From the NCBI RefSeq assembly GCF_014192715.1, contig NZ_JACHYH010000009.1:62001-126000 (forward strand): a DNA stretch of 64,000 nucleotides. The letters are read 5' to 3'. This document shows, piece after piece, positions 16,198 to 27,900 of the stretch. The notes beneath the pieces are model-generated. The model was not told the DNA's origin. It worked only from the letters and a program-made list of their open reading frames with translations, and did not search any database. The number at the start of each line of letters is the position of its first letter. Positions within the stretch are counted from its first letter, which is position 1. A program made the translations under genes and the position numbers. Source of the DNA: Luteibacter sp. Sphag1AF (GTDB taxonomy: Bacteria > Pseudomonadota > Gammaproteobacteria > Xanthomonadales > Rhodanobacteraceae).

Positions 16198-16884
16198 TCA
16201 GGCGCAGGCGCGCGCGGCGCGGATTTCCTGGTCGCGCTGTTCCATCAGCAGGTCCAGCCGGCGTGCCGCCTCAGCCAGCATGTCCCCCCCCACGGGCAGC
16301 GCTTTCACGACCGCGTTGATGGCATTCATGACATCGGCGTCGCGATGCTCATCACCCTGACCATCGCGAACGGCGTATTGCACGCGCTCGACCAGACGCC
16401 TTACTACGTGCCGGCCATCGTCATCGCTGGCCAGCGGCGTGGCCACCCACAGCTGCGACGCCCATTGCGAACGGGCGTCGAATGTCACCAGATCCCGTTG
16501 TGCGGTTGTCTGCGCGAACGTGCCGGTCGCCGCGTGCATCAGCACCCAGCCGAGAGCCAGCAGGCAATACCAGAAAAAGACGCAATCCCACGCTGGGGCA
16601 GCCAGCTCGGAGAAGCCCGCAAGCACGCCGCCCACGGCAACAAGAAGCAGTGATGCCGTCCACGCGCCAGCGGCCCCGGCGAGCCAGCTCGTGCTCACGC
16701 GATGGGCCTGCCCGGACGTGGGCAGCAGAAAAAGCGGAATGCCGCCAACCGACAACACGAGCGTCACGGCAGCGGCCACGGATGACGAATTCCAGAGCTT
16801 CGCAGGCACGGCCACGGCAAGCACAGCAGCCACAGTCATCCCTACCACCACACCAGCAAGGCGCAGCCAGGCAAACGATTTCAC
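16198..16884 (-). CDS. Hypothetical membrane protein
   Basis: A 228-residue protein with four or five hydrophobic segments (LAGVVVGMTVAAVLAVAV, AAVTLVLSVGGIPLFLL, TASLLLVAVGGVLAGF, WYCLLALGWVLMHAATG) and a soluble C-terminus of about 90 residues that is rich in charged residues. The GTG at 16884 is preferred since GAGG precedes it and the first helix follows at once. No family recognised. It converges with lysR and has no clear operon partner. Confidence 0.6.
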   Translation of the reverse strand: MKSFAWLRLAGVVVGMTVAAVLAVAVPAKLWNSSSVAAAVTLVLSVGGIPLFLLPTSGQAHRVSTSWLAGAAGAWTASLLLVAVGGVLAGFSELAAPAWDCVFFWYCLLALGWVLMHAATGTFAQTTAQRDLVTFDARSQWASQLWVATPLASDDDGRHVVRRLVERVQYAVRDGQGDEHRDADVMNAINAVVKALPVGGDMLAEAARRLDLLMEQRDQEIRAARACA

Positions 16885-17114
16885 AGCGATACCTCGAATC
16901 CGAATCTTGCGTGCCAGTCCCTGTGCAGGTGAGCATGCACGGCAGCAGCCCGGGTAACCCCCAGCCGATGTCGTGACCATCTCCCCTGACGACCCGCCGC
17001 TGTCGGTCCCTTCGCTCCGCCCCCTGGACGGACACCGTGTGGCGCGTTCAGGCCACCGCATCAGGCTCTACGACAGCAAAGCCGAGGCAATCATGCCTGC
17101 TCGCCTGAGCGCTC

Positions 17115-17152
17115 GCAATAAAAAATGAGACCTGCGTCTCATTTTTTATTGC
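17115..17152. terminator. Perfect 17-bp hairpin, bidirectional terminator
   Basis: Bases 17115-17131 are the exact reverse complement of 17136-17152 with the loop CTGC. The stem holds GAGAC near the loop and an A-run/T-run at the base, so it can act on both strands. It stands 56 bases after the stop of the serine hydrolase, whose transcript it should end. Confidence 0.85.
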
Positions 17153-17207
17153 ACTGACGGGCCTCAAGTTTTGCGCATCCTTGCCGCGCTATCCGGGCAC
17201 CGGGACA

Positions 17208-18350
17208 TCACGGCGCCCCGGGTGCGCCGCGCAGCGACGGCGCGTAGAGGTAAAGCAGCTTTTCCACCAGGTCGCCCGGCGAGGAGGCTTGCAGGTTGGT
17301 CAGCACGATCACGGTCAGGTGTTTGCTGGGCACGGTCGTCACCCAGACGGCCGCGCCACCGCCGGATGAAACGGTCAGCGTGTTGTTCACCATGTATGGC
17401 ATGACCGCGAGGCCGAAGTCGCCTTTGCGACCGTCCCGCAGCGCATAGGGTTGGGACATGATGGCCAGTGTGGCCGGCTTGATGACTTTGCCATTCCACA
17501 GCGCCAGCTCCCACGCCGTCAGGGCATCCAGATTGCCGCTCAGTCCAGCGGCAGGCATGAGCCATCCGGGTACCACTTTGGAGCCAAAGGCGTTGATGCC
17601 CGTTGTGGAATACACCGGCCGGCCTTTCGCATCCAGCTGCAACTTCGACCGGTCGGCCGTAGGTTGCAGCGCGGTATACAGCGAAGCGCGGCCGGGAATC
17701 ACCGTCCATCCATCGCCCCACCGCATGCTGGTGATACCCAGCGGCCTGAGCAAGCGTTCGGTGATGTAAGTCTGGTAAGGCTCGCCACTTACCCGCGCGA
17801 TGATGTCGCCGAGCAGCATGAATTCCGTCTGGTTGTAGACCGTCGCCTCGCCGGGGGCTTTTACCGGCTTGTCTGCCAGCAGCTTCAGCAGATCGTCGCG
17901 CGTGCCAGCCAGTGGCAGCACGTTGACGTCGTCTGGCGCGTCGCCGTCCGGCAAGCCGGAAGTGTGTGCCAGGCACTGGCGAATGGTGACAGGCGCCCAG
18001 CGGGCGGGAAGCTCGGGCAGGTACTTTCGCACCGGATCATCCAGCCCGATCTTGCCCTGCTCCACCAGCGACATGATCGCCACGCCGGTGAATTCCTTGG
18101 TCGTGGAGGCCAGCGTGTAGAGGGTCTGATTCGTGGCGGGTACGGCGAGTTCGACGTTGGCCACGCCCCAGGTTTTCTTGAGCACAACTTGCCCATCCTG
18201 GATTACGGCGACGGATACGGCAGGCGTACCATGTTTCGCCATATCGTCAGCAACAACCCGGTCTACATCCGCAGCGACAGAAGTGGGTGGCGCCGCGATA
18301 ACTTGCGCCGACAGCAGCAACGCAGCAACACTCAACGAGAACCTCAACAT
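17208..18350 (-). CDS. Serine hydrolase of the beta-lactamase (class C/PBP4*) family, exported
   Basis: A 380-residue precursor with a Sec signal (MLRFSLSVAALLLSAQVIAA, cleavage after residue 20). The catalytic S-x-x-K is ASTTKEFTG with Ser82 and Lys85; the second element is Y172 in VYNQTE and HTSGLPDG is also conserved; the third-motif region is SSGGG near the end. The YxN triplet is YNQ and not the usual YSN, so esterase or D-aminopeptidase activity is as likely as beta-lactamase. GGAGG lies ahead of ATG 18350. It acts in the periplasm and stands alone. Confidence 0.85.
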   Translation of the reverse strand: MLRFSLSVAALLLSAQVIAAPPTSVAADVDRVVADDMAKHGTPAVSVAVIQDGQVVLKKTWGVANVELAVPATNQTLYTLASTTKEFTGVAIMSLVEQGKIGLDDPVRKYLPELPARWAPVTIRQCLAHTSGLPDGDAPDDVNVLPLAGTRDDLLKLLADKPVKAPGEATVYNQTEFMLLGDIIARVSGEPYQTYITERLLRPLGITSMRWGDGWTVIPGRASLYTALQPTADRSKLQLDAKGRPVYSTTGINAFGSKVVPGWLMPAAGLSGNLDALTAWELALWNGKVIKPATLAIMSQPYALRDGRKGDFGLAVMPYMVNNTLTVSSGGGAAVWVTTVPSKHLTVIVLTNLQASSPGDLVEKLLYLYAPSLRGAPGAP

Positions 18351-18512
18351 GCCCCACCTCCGCACCACGCGACGATTCGCGCAGCCTGAGGTTACGTACG
18401 GCGCATGCGTGCTGCGCCTGCCGGAAGTCGCCGTGACCTCTGGCATGAGCGCGCGCCGGCGGTCATATCGGGCAACAGATACCCTTTCATGGCAGGGTCT
18501 GTACGCAGAATC

Positions 18513-18908
18513 TCAGGCCACGTGTTCGCGAAACTGCACGACGTTGCCTTCCGGGTCCAACCCGTCGCATACGCGGTGCCCCTGAAACGTCCACTCTTTT
18601 TCTACGCCGTTGAATGCGCCGCCGTGCGCCAACGCCGCATGGCGTGACGCCGCAATGCTTTCAACGAAGAACACGAGTTTGAGCGGCGTGTTGTCCCGGC
18701 GCCGGGGTGGCACCTCGATGTCGATTTGCCCCGCCATCTCCGCGCTCACCCTCAGGATCACCAGCTGAAACGATGCCGCCTGAAGAACGACATGATCGTC
18801 TTCCACGTGCTGCGCTTCGCATCCTGCCGTCGCTTCATAAAATGCCTTCAGCGAGGTTACGTCCTTCGCGTAGAGCACGGCACCTGCGTGGATCTTGCCT
18901 GACATCAA
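18513..18908 (-). CDS. VOC-superfamily (glyoxalase-like) protein
   Basis: A 131-residue protein with two beta-alpha-beta-beta-beta halves. It starts KIHAGAVLYAKDVTSLKAFY, and the second half has PLKLVFFVESIAASRHAAL and RVCDGLDPEGNVVQFRE. The C-terminal Glu is retained as a possible metal ligand, but other ligands are not clear. Members act as lyases, dioxygenases or antibiotic-binding proteins; no substrate can be assigned. Two Met codons at the start (18908, 18905) are equally possible. Confidence 0.8.
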   Translation of the reverse strand: MMSGKIHAGAVLYAKDVTSLKAFYEATAGCEAQHVEDDHVVLQAASFQLVILRVSAEMAGQIDIEVPPRRRDNTPLKLVFFVESIAASRHAALAHGGAFNGVEKEWTFQGHRVCDGLDPEGNVVQFREHVA

Positions 18909-18940
18909 ATGCGGTTCCTTATGGGGATTGACGATGTGGG

Positions 18941-19276
18941 TTAACGCGGTACCGGAAGAAACCCCGACACCTTGGTCTTCAGCAACTGCACCAGCACGGG
19001 GTCCATGAAATCGTAGTCATCCGGAATGCCCAGGCAAATGACCCGCTTGCCGTTCAACGACGAACGAAACTTTTTCGCCAGCTTGTTGCGATGCGTATTT
19101 TCCATCACGAAGATCAGGTCTGCCCAGCCAAGCAGCTCTGGCGACACTGGTATGTCGGCGTCGTTGCCCAGGCCCGCCGATTGCGTCTCCACACCCGGCC
19201 AGTCTGCAAATACCTGCTCGGCCGTCGGGCTGCGCAGGCGGTTTTGCGTGCAGATGAAAAGTACATGGCGCAACAA
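18941..19276 (-). CDS. Low-molecular-weight protein tyrosine phosphatase-like protein
   Basis: A 111-residue protein that begins MLRHVLFICTQNRLRSPTAE, which is the LMW-PTP phosphate loop C-x5-R-S with Cys9 and Arg15. It is shorter than standard LMW-PTPs (about 150 residues) and has LGIPDDYDFMDP where the general-acid Asp is expected. This short form is a separate family of uncertain substrate. It reads in the same direction as the VOC gene. Confidence 0.82.
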   Translation of the reverse strand: MLRHVLFICTQNRLRSPTAEQVFADWPGVETQSAGLGNDADIPVSPELLGWADLIFVMENTHRNKLAKKFRSSLNGKRVICLGIPDDYDFMDPVLVQLLKTKVSGFLPVPR

Positions 19277-19301
19277 TCAGCACTCCATCAGAAGTAAGTC
19301 G

Positions 19302-20783
19302 TCACAGCCGCATAAGCGGCGGCATCACGGGTTCCTGCGTGCCGGATACATACTGGAACACGGTCACGCTATTCGCAGCCGTGCCACTCTCGTGGTGAAA
19401 ATCAACCGACAGGGAATGCACACCCGCCTTCAGCGGAAGCACCAGCCAGTCACCGTGCTCGGCGGGGTGAACGTCATACGGCAGGTAGCGCTTGCCATCA
19501 ATAAGCAGCGTCGCCTTGTCGGTGCCTTCCAGAAGGAACAGATGATAGCCGTCCTCCTTCACCACAAAATCGCGATCCGCGTGAGCCACGAAAACAGCAG
19601 GACCAGGATGGTTGATATCCACCGTCTCGCCCGCGCCTTCTTTCAATGGCTTCGAATGCGATGACCGGGCACCATCGAAAATGGCGTAGCGCCACGCCGC
19701 CGGCACACGTGATGCGTTGCCACGTCCTGCAATGGCTTTGCCGGTCACCAGATGATGCGCAATGTCCTGGTCGTAAATGCCCTTGTTGGACATCAGACGG
19801 AAGCGGGTCTTTTCCGGAACAGACACCATCGCGGTCAGTTCCATGCGCGCCGATTGTTTACCCGGTTGCGTGCCGTCCGTGGTGTACCGGATGTCTTCGT
19901 CTTCGGACGCAAAGCCCACGGCGATGGGCTTGCCGGGCAGCACGATGCCGCCGAACGGATCAAGATGGATGGGCGCCTGGCCGTAGCCTTTCCACGTATA
20001 GCGGAAGCCGTCGTAGGTACCTTTGAACTTGATCGAACTATGCGTTTCGTCCGCGTATTGCACCACCTTCCACGACAGCTCCTTCGGCGCCTTGTCGCGA
20101 AATACCGGTTCCAGCGCGGAAATGCCCATGTCGTCGTAGCCGCGGCCGCTTCGGGCCGCAATGTAGATGGCTTTGCCGCGAACATCCATGGTGGGGAGCT
20201 TCTGCGCAAACGCGACGAGCAATCCTTCCTTGTCGGCCCAGACGGAGGGATCGAGGATCACGTATCCACCAAACAGGGACGGGTCCGTGGCCAGCGCATA
20301 CAGGGCAAACGTGCCGCCCAGCGAATGGCCGTGCAACGTGCGCACGCCATTGGAGGGAAAGTGCGTGTCCACATACGGCAGCACTTCGTCGCGCAGGAAG
20401 ACCAGAAACACATCAGCCTTTCCGGAGCCGGCCAGCTGCGGAAGAGCTATCGGCGTGAAGTCGCGATTGCGCGAATCGCCTGCGGGGGTGTCCCTGTTGG
20501 GAAGGCTGACCACGATGGTGGGCTGCATCAGTCCCACCTGGGTCAGAAACCCCGTCACGTTCCTGACCAGCGGGCCGTTGGAGGCACCATCCAGGACGTA
20601 CAGCACTTCAAAACGACGCTTGGGCTGTTTTGCAGCCTCGTCGGGCACCCACACATCAAAGGCACGGGATTCGTGCAGCACCTTCGATTCGATCTCCACG
20701 TGTACCGGTTTGGCTTCTTCAGCCATCGCCACCATCGGCATCACGGCAAGCACGCCGATCACCCGGCCGATCCATCGCTTCAT
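19302..20783 (-). CDS. Exported esterase of the Fes/IroE (esterase D) type with C-terminal beta domains
   Basis: A 493-residue protein with a signal peptide (MKRWIGRVIGVLAVMPMVAM, cleavage near AEEA). The alpha/beta-hydrolase part covers roughly residues 30-270: RRFEVLYVLDG, the nucleophile elbow GHSLGGTFALY (Ser) and a late DETHSSI (His). The C-terminal 220 residues form beta-rich modules (RYTTDGTQPGK, a chitobiase-like FN3 repeat, and a PA14-like tail with LLIDGKRYLPYD). It probably hydrolyses an ester in the periplasm or outside; the substrate is unknown. ATG 20783 has GGGA six bases upstream. Confidence 0.82.
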   Translation of the reverse strand: MKRWIGRVIGVLAVMPMVAMAEEAKPVHVEIESKVLHESRAFDVWVPDEAAKQPKRRFEVLYVLDGASNGPLVRNVTGFLTQVGLMQPTIVVSLPNRDTPAGDSRNRDFTPIALPQLAGSGKADVFLVFLRDEVLPYVDTHFPSNGVRTLHGHSLGGTFALYALATDPSLFGGYVILDPSVWADKEGLLVAFAQKLPTMDVRGKAIYIAARSGRGYDDMGISALEPVFRDKAPKELSWKVVQYADETHSSIKFKGTYDGFRYTWKGYGQAPIHLDPFGGIVLPGKPIAVGFASEDEDIRYTTDGTQPGKQSARMELTAMVSVPEKTRFRLMSNKGIYDQDIAHHLVTGKAIAGRGNASRVPAAWRYAIFDGARSSHSKPLKEGAGETVDINHPGPAVFVAHADRDFVVKEDGYHLFLLEGTDKATLLIDGKRYLPYDVHPAEHGDWLVLPLKAGVHSLSVDFHHESGTAANSVTVFQYVSGTQEPVMPPLMRL

Positions 20784-20878
20784 GCGCATTCCCACAGATT
20801 TCCCCAGCCGGACACGTTCAGTCCGCGCAGGCTAGCGCATCCGGAGCCTCACTCCCATGTGACAACCGGGCCAGTAGG

Positions 20879-21838
20879 TCAGCTGGGAACCGCGCGCGGC
20901 AGCGAAGGCTGGCCGGCGTAGCGGTAGTTGGTCATGTCCAGCGTGGCCGTGCCGTCGATCACTTCCAGCACCGCATGAGCGCCAAAAGGCAGCGTTGATT
21001 TCTCAAGCCCATGGCCCACGCTGATACCGCGCAGGAACGGCGTGGCCGTGCCCTGGGATACGCGGCGAAGCGCGTGATCGCTGTCGTAACCGTTGTCGTA
21101 TTCGCTGATGCGCTGACCACCGAGATTGCCAATCAGCACGGCGCGCTGAGCGTCAAGCACGCCAGCAAGCTTCAGCTCGAACAGCATGCGCTCGATACGG
21201 AAAGCATGCTCGCCGCTTTCTTCCAGAAACAGGATGCCGTCGTCGATGCACGGGAAATACGAGGTGCCCAGCAGGCTGCAAATGGCCGAAAGATTGCCAC
21301 CCCACAGCGTGCCCTCCACCTTCAGGTCGTTCACATCTTCCGGAAGCTGCCATGCCACCTGGCTGGTGGGCGACTGTACGGTCTGCCAGAAGTGACGCCA
21401 GGTGGAGTCGCGCAGAAAGCCCGCACCGAAATCGCCCGCAAGCATCGGGCCATGCATGGAGGTGAGGCCGCAGCGCGTATAAAGCGCAGCCTGAATCACG
21501 GTGAAATCGCCGTGGCCCACCATCACGGTGGACGATTCCTTCATGCGCTCGCGGATGCCCGCGTAATCGAGGCGGTCCAGAATCGCAATGGCGCCGTAGC
21601 CGCCGTGCGCCGCAAGCACGATATCGGGCACGGGCCGATCAGGATCGGCCAGTGCGTTGATATCGGAGGCTCGCTGCTCATCGCTGCCTGCAAAGCGCAG
21701 CTCAACGCGGTCCACCGTGCTGTTACCGGTCACATGATGTCCGGCGGCCTCAAGACGCTCGATAGCCCGTTGGCACGCCGTACGGTCTTCCGCATATCCC
21801 GATGGCGCAATGATCCTTATGTCGAATCGCTTTGGCAT
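20879..21838 (-). CDS. ldcA: LD-carboxypeptidase (muramoyltetrapeptide carboxypeptidase)
   Basis: A 319-residue S66-family peptidase that trims the terminal D-Ala from tetrapeptides during murein recycling. The N-terminus is MPKRFDIRIIAPSGYAEDRT. VLAAHGGYGAIAILDRLDYA is conserved; the nucleophile Ser is expected in HGDFTVIQAALYTRCGLTSM or nearby, and the Glu/His pair in ILFLEESGEHAFRIERML and FGAHAVLEV. No signal peptide, so cytosolic. ATG 21838 has AGGG upstream. Confidence 0.88.
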   Translation of the reverse strand: MPKRFDIRIIAPSGYAEDRTACQRAIERLEAAGHHVTGNSTVDRVELRFAGSDEQRASDINALADPDRPVPDIVLAAHGGYGAIAILDRLDYAGIRERMKESSTVMVGHGDFTVIQAALYTRCGLTSMHGPMLAGDFGAGFLRDSTWRHFWQTVQSPTSQVAWQLPEDVNDLKVEGTLWGGNLSAICSLLGTSYFPCIDDGILFLEESGEHAFRIERMLFELKLAGVLDAQRAVLIGNLGGQRISEYDNGYDSDHALRRVSQGTATPFLRGISVGHGLEKSTLPFGAHAVLEVIDGTATLDMTNYRYAGQPSLPRAVPS

Positions 21839-21937
21839 GGTTACCCTGTAGATCGCTGAGCTAACCAATACGCTTCCTGCTCCGACAAGGCAATCAAAAT
21901 TTGCGAAATTTGTTTTTTCTGCGGCTACCTGTCGCGG

Positions 21938-24900
21938 CTACCATTCCATACCTGCGCCAACGCTGAAGCCTGCGTCACCGCGTGAGTTTGCGGTTCCGCT
22001 TACCTTGTAAACCCAGCCGCCGCCATCGGATACCGTAGAAAGACCGACGGCGATGCTCGATTCGCCCCGGAACGTTCCGCCCGCTACTGCCGCCATATTC
22101 CGGCCGGGGGTCATGGCCTGCGGCAGGCCCGCCATCGCCATGGCCGAGGCCACGCCTGCGCTGGCCCGCGAGTTGTTCCGCTGGATGTCCTGGTTGAGCG
22201 AACCCACGCGCTGGTCGGTGTAGCTGCGCGACCAGTCCATCGCCTGGCTCACCTGCCCCACGTTGGCCGCATCGGTGGCCGATGTGCCGGGCGCCACGTT
22301 GTGAATGGTCGTGGTGGTGGTTCCGCCAGGACCGCCCAGCGTCATGCTGGTGTAGTCATTCGCGCCCGTGGGCGTCGTGTCGTAGTGCGCCGTGCCGTTC
22401 TGGGCGGCGGTCAGCTGGCCGACGTTCACCGCGTCGGTCGCCTGCGTGCCGGCCGCCACGTTAGTGATCTGCCGATTGTTCTCGGCCGTGCCGACAGATA
22501 CTGAATTGGCCCGGTCGGCGACCGACCCTGCGCCTACCGCCACCGAGTTGCTGGCGGTGGCCTGTGCACCGTTGCCGATGGTCGTGGAGTTAGCACCCGA
22601 AGAGGATGCACCCGCGCCCGTCGCCACGCTGTTGCCGCCTCCGGCCGTGGCCGCGCCCAGGCCGTTGGAGTCATTCACCGCCAGACCCGTCGTGTTGCCG
22701 CCGGACGGATTGCTCTGTAGAGCGAGGATGCTGTTGTAGAGGGAGGTGTTGCTGAAGGGGTTGCTCGTGTCCTGGGTCCAGCCGAACAGCTGGCCACCAT
22801 TGATGGCATCCAGGCTGCCGCTGGCAATCGCCCCGTTGGCCACATTGGACAGCCGCACCGAGGCCCCGCCGCGGTTGAGCGTAGCCGTGGAATGGGACAT
22901 GTCGTCGTACTGGATCGCCAGACCGCTGAGGTTGCCGATCTGCGCGTCCACCGCACGAAGCTGGCGCACGTTCACCGCGTCAGTATCTTCGGTACCACCC
23001 GCCACATTGGTGATCTGGCGTTCGGCACCGGCCGAGCCCACCGACACCACGCCCTGCGCCGGGATGGCCACACCGCTGAAGAGTTCCACACCAGTACCGG
23101 TGCGATTCGCGACCGAGCCCGTACCCAGCGCCACCGAGCCTTCGGTGGTGGCCTGGCTGAGATTGCCCATCGCTACCGCGCCAACGGCCTGCGCTTGCGC
23201 GCCACCGCCTGCCGCCAGGGCGCCATTGCCCGTTGCCACCGCACCATCGCCGATGGCCGTGGCACTGGCTCCGGTCGCATTCGCTTCACCACCTACTGCA
23301 AGCGCACCGTCGCCAGCGGCCACCGATTCGCCACCCAGTGCAACCGCATCGACGCCCGTCGCAGTGGCTGCGGCTCCGGTCGATGAAACACTCAGATACG
23401 GCGTCGGCGTTCCTGCCGAGATGCCATTGATCCGCGCGTTCAACGCGCTGATCGAGTCATCCACCGAGGTAAACGCGGATGCCGTGGTGTTGTAAGTGCC
23501 CGGCGTCACCACGCCCGTGGGCGAAATGTTGCGCAAGGCCATGACCGGTCCCTGGAACGTGCTGGTCAGCGGATCGAACGACGCACTGCCGCCGAACGCC
23601 GTGACCATCGCGTTGTAGGCAGCATTCAACTGGCCACCGTTCACCGCGTCCAGGCTGCCGGCAGTCAGGGCGCCATTGCTCAGGTTGTGCATCGCCACCG
23701 AACCCGTGCCGTTACCCAGCACCACCACGTTGGCCGCGTGACCCGTGCCGTCGTCCTGATAATGGACGTCCAGCGCGTTCATGGCGGCGGCCTGATCGCT
23801 CACCGAACGCAGCTGTGCCACGTTGACGGCATCATCGTCCACCCGCCCGGCGGACACGCCACTGATGGTACGCGTGCCGATATTCACTTCACCCAGCGAC
23901 GTCTGCGGGGCCGTGAGGCCATAGGCGAGATAACCCAGCTGTGCGCCAACGGTCGTGGCCGAACCGGAGCCCAGTGCCACACTGTTGGCGTTGGAGACCG
24001 TCGCACCACCGCCAATCGCCACTGATTCGGCAGCCGTCGCCGCGCTGGCCACCCCGGTCGAGTTCACCTGCACGTACTTCGAGCCGGTGGTGTACAGCGA
24101 GCTCAGGCGCGTGTTGACGTTGTTCACCGAGGTGTTCATCGCACTGAATGCCGTGCCGACCGACGTGTAGTTGGCCGTGCTGGCGCTGCCGTCCGAAGTC
24201 ACGCTGGTGATGGCGTAGCTGGGTGCCGTAAACGTACCGGTCGCCGGATTGAAGGTAGCTCCGCCGCCAAGCGACGTGGCCACGTACGTATTGGCCGCAC
24301 TGAGCTGCGAGCCGTTCACGGCATCGGTGCTTGTGGCAGCAAGGCTGCCGGCCGCCACGTTGTGAATGCCCACCTCACCCACCCCGCTTCCCGTCAGCGT
24401 GATGTTGTCGGTCGGGTTGCCTGCTCCATCGTCGTCGTAACGCACCGCCAGTGCGCTCAGGTCACCCACGCTGGTGCTCACCGAACGCAGCTGCGCCACA
24501 TTGACCGCATCGTTGTCCAGACGTCCGGCCGACACACCGCTGATGGTGCGTGTGCCGACATTCACTTCACCCAGCGAGGTCTGCGGCGCGACCAATCCGT
24601 AAGCGCTGTAACCCACCTGTGCACCCACCAGCGTCTGCGAACCGGCGCCCAGCGCCACGCTGTTCGCGTTGGATGCCGAGGCGCCTGCGCCGATGGCGAT
24701 GCCATCCACACCGGCCGCCGTGCTGGCGGCTCCGGTGGAATTGATCTGCACGTACTTCAGGCCGGTGGTGAAGATCGAATTGACCCGCGAGTTGACGTTC
24801 GTCACCGAGCCATTCACCGCACCGAACGCGGCATCCACGGTCGGATAGTTGGCAGTGGTCGCGGTGCCATTGGGCGCCACCGTAGTGATCGCGAAACTCG

Positions 24901-27900
24901 GTGCCGTGAAGGTGCCGGTCGCCGGGTTGAACGTCGCGCCGCCACCCAGCGAGGTCGCCACGTAGGTGTTGGCTGCGCTCAATTGCGAACCGTTGACCGC
25001 ATCGGTGCTGGTGGAAGCCAGGCTGCCGGGCGCCACATTGTGGATGCCCACGGCGCCCACGCCGGTGCCCGTCAGGGTGATGCTGTTGCTGCGGTTGCCG
25101 GTGCCGTCGTTGTCGTACAGCACGGCCAGCGCGCCCAGATCACCCACGCTGGTGCTCACCGAGCGCAACTGCGCCACGTTGACGGCGTCGTTATCCAGAC
25201 GACCCGCCGAAACACCACTGATCGTGCGCGTGCCGACGTTCACCTCACCCAGCGACGTTTGCGGCGCGACCAGACCGTAAGCGGTATAGCCGGTTTGCGC
25301 ACCCACCGTCGTGACCGAACCAGCGCCCAGTGCCACGCTGTTGCCGTTGCCGGCGATGGCGTTGTGGCCGATGGCGAGGCTGTCTGCTGCCGACGCATTG
25401 GCCGCGCCACCGATGGCGATACCTTCCGCTCCTCCCGCCGAACTTTCTGCGGCAACAGAGTTCACTTTGACGTAGGCCGAATCAGAAGCGCTCAGCAGAT
25501 TGATGCGCGCATTGACGTTGCCCAGCGACGTATCCACCGATGCAAACGCATTGGCCACGGTGCCGAATGTACCGGGCGTCACGGCGCCTGTAACGCCGAT
25601 GCCGTTCAGCAGATACGAGGGCGCGACGAACAATCCCGTGCCTGCATTGAACCCCGCGCCGCCGCCGAGATAACCGGCCAGCGTCGTGTTGGTGGCATAC
25701 AGCTGCGCGCCGTTGATGGCACCGGTACTCGATGCTGTCACCGCGCCTGCAAGTACATTGTTCAGACCGACCGCCCCCACACCCGAACCGGTGAGGCTCA
25801 CCGAATTGAGCGGGTTGCCGCCGCCATCCACGTCGTAGTGCACCGTGATCCGGCCAAGATCATTCACGGCGGTGGTCAGCGAGGTATTCACGCCGGCCAG
25901 CTGACCGACGTTCACGGCATCGCCCAGCGCACTGCCCGCCGCCAGCCCCGTGATCTTGCGCGTACCCACGGCCACTTCACCCAGCGAGTTCTGGAGACCG
26001 GTCACGCCGATGGCGTCGTAGCCGGTCTGCGCACCCACACTGGTCACCGCACCGGCACCCAGCGCGATGCTGTTGTTGTTGGCAGCGGTGGCGCCTGCGC
26101 CAAGCGCGATGGAATCCACGCCTGTCGCCACGCTGGCGACACCCGTGCTGTTCACCTGCAAATACTTCAGGCCCGTGGTGTAGAGATTGGTCACCCGCGT
26201 GTTGACGTTGCCAAGCGACGTGCCGATACCCGTGAACGCGTCACCCACGTTGCCGAAGGTGCCTGCGGTGACCGTGCCGTTCGCCGCGATGGTCGGCACC
26301 GAAAAGGTCGGCGCCGTGAATACGCCCGTCGCGCTTACCCCGGCACCGGCACCGAGATATCCGGCCAGCGTCGAGTTGTAAGCGAAGATCTGTGCGCCAT
26401 TGATCGCATCCGTGCTGGCCGCCGTGACCGCGCCCGCCGAGAGGTTGCCCAGCCCGACCGTGCCCACACCCGTGCCAGACAGCGTGACGTGATTCAACGG
26501 ATTGCCGCCACCGTCCACGTCGTAATGCACGGTGATGTCGGCCAATGTGTTCACTGCGTTGCTCACGCCGGTCAGCTGCGCGACGTTCACGGCATCGCCC
26601 AGCGCGCTGCCCGCCGCCAGCCCCGTGATCTTGCGCGTACCCACGGCCACTTCGCCGAGCGAGTTCTGCGCGCCCGTCACGCCGATGGCCGTGTAGCCGG
26701 TCTGCGCGCCCACCGAGGTGACCGCGCCCGCGCCCAGCGCAATACTGTTGTTGTTGGCAGCCGTGGCGCCTGCGCCCAGCGCGATGGAGTCCACGCCCGT
26801 CGCCGCGCTGGCGACACCTGTGCTGTTCACCTGCAAATACTTCAGGCCCGTGGTGTAAAGGTTGGTGACTCGCGTGTTGACGTTGCTGAGCGACGCGCCG
26901 ACCCCCGTGAATGCATCGCCCACGGTACCGAACGTGCCTGCGGTCACCGTGCCGTTCGCCGCGATGGCCGGTACCGAGAAGATCGGCGCCGTGAACACAC
27001 CCGTCGCACTGACCGCCGCGCCCGCGCCCAGATACCCGGCCAGTGTGGAGTTGGAAGCGAAGAGCTGCGCGCCGTTGACCGCATCCGTACTGGCCGCGGT
27101 GATGGCGCCCGCCGTGAGATTGCCGAGCCCTACCGTGCCCACACCCGTGCCCGACAGCGCAATGTGGTTCAGCGGATTGCCGCCACCGTCCACGTCGTAA
27201 TGCACGCCGATGCGCGCCAGGTTGGTGACCGCCGCGTTCACGCCGGTCAGCTGCGCCACGTTGACGGCGTCGCCCGGTGCGCTGCCTGCTGCCAGCCCCG
27301 TGATCTTGCGTGTACCGACGGCTACCTCACCCAGTGAGTTCTGCGCCCCGGTGATACCGATGGCGGTATAGCCCGTCTGTGCACCCACCGAGGTCACCGC
27401 GCCCGCACCCAGCGCAATGCTGTTGGCGTTGGCGGCTGTCGCGCCCGCACCCAGGGCAATCGAATCCACGCCGGTCGCCGCGCTGGCGGTACCTGTGCTG
27501 TTGACCTGCAAATACTTCAGGCCAGTGGTGTAGACATTGGTGAGTCGCGTGTTGACGTTGCCGAGCGATGTATTCAATCCACCGAAGGCCGAACCCACGT
27601 CGGAGTACGTTTGCGCCGTGACGCCACCACCCACCGCGATGGTGGGCACCGAATAGGTGGGCGCGGTAAGCGCACCGGCCACACTCACGGCCGCGCCGCC
27701 ACCGAGCAACGTGGCAACACCCTGATTCGCGGCGCGCAACTGCGTGCCGTTCACACCATCAAGGCTGCCTGCCGCCAGGGAACCCGCCGCGAGGTTATGC
27801 AGGCCGACCGGCCCGGTTCCAAGACCCGCGCCCAGCAAGGTGAGCGAATTGGTCGGCAGACCGTTGCCATCGGCGTCGTACAACACGCCCAGCAGATCCA

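Noticed and set aside
24362-27337. A 991-codon open frame on the plus strand opposite the adhesin gene
   Set aside because: It mirrors the repetitive GC-rich adhesin sequence, has no ribosome site and codes a His/Arg-rich nonsense protein.
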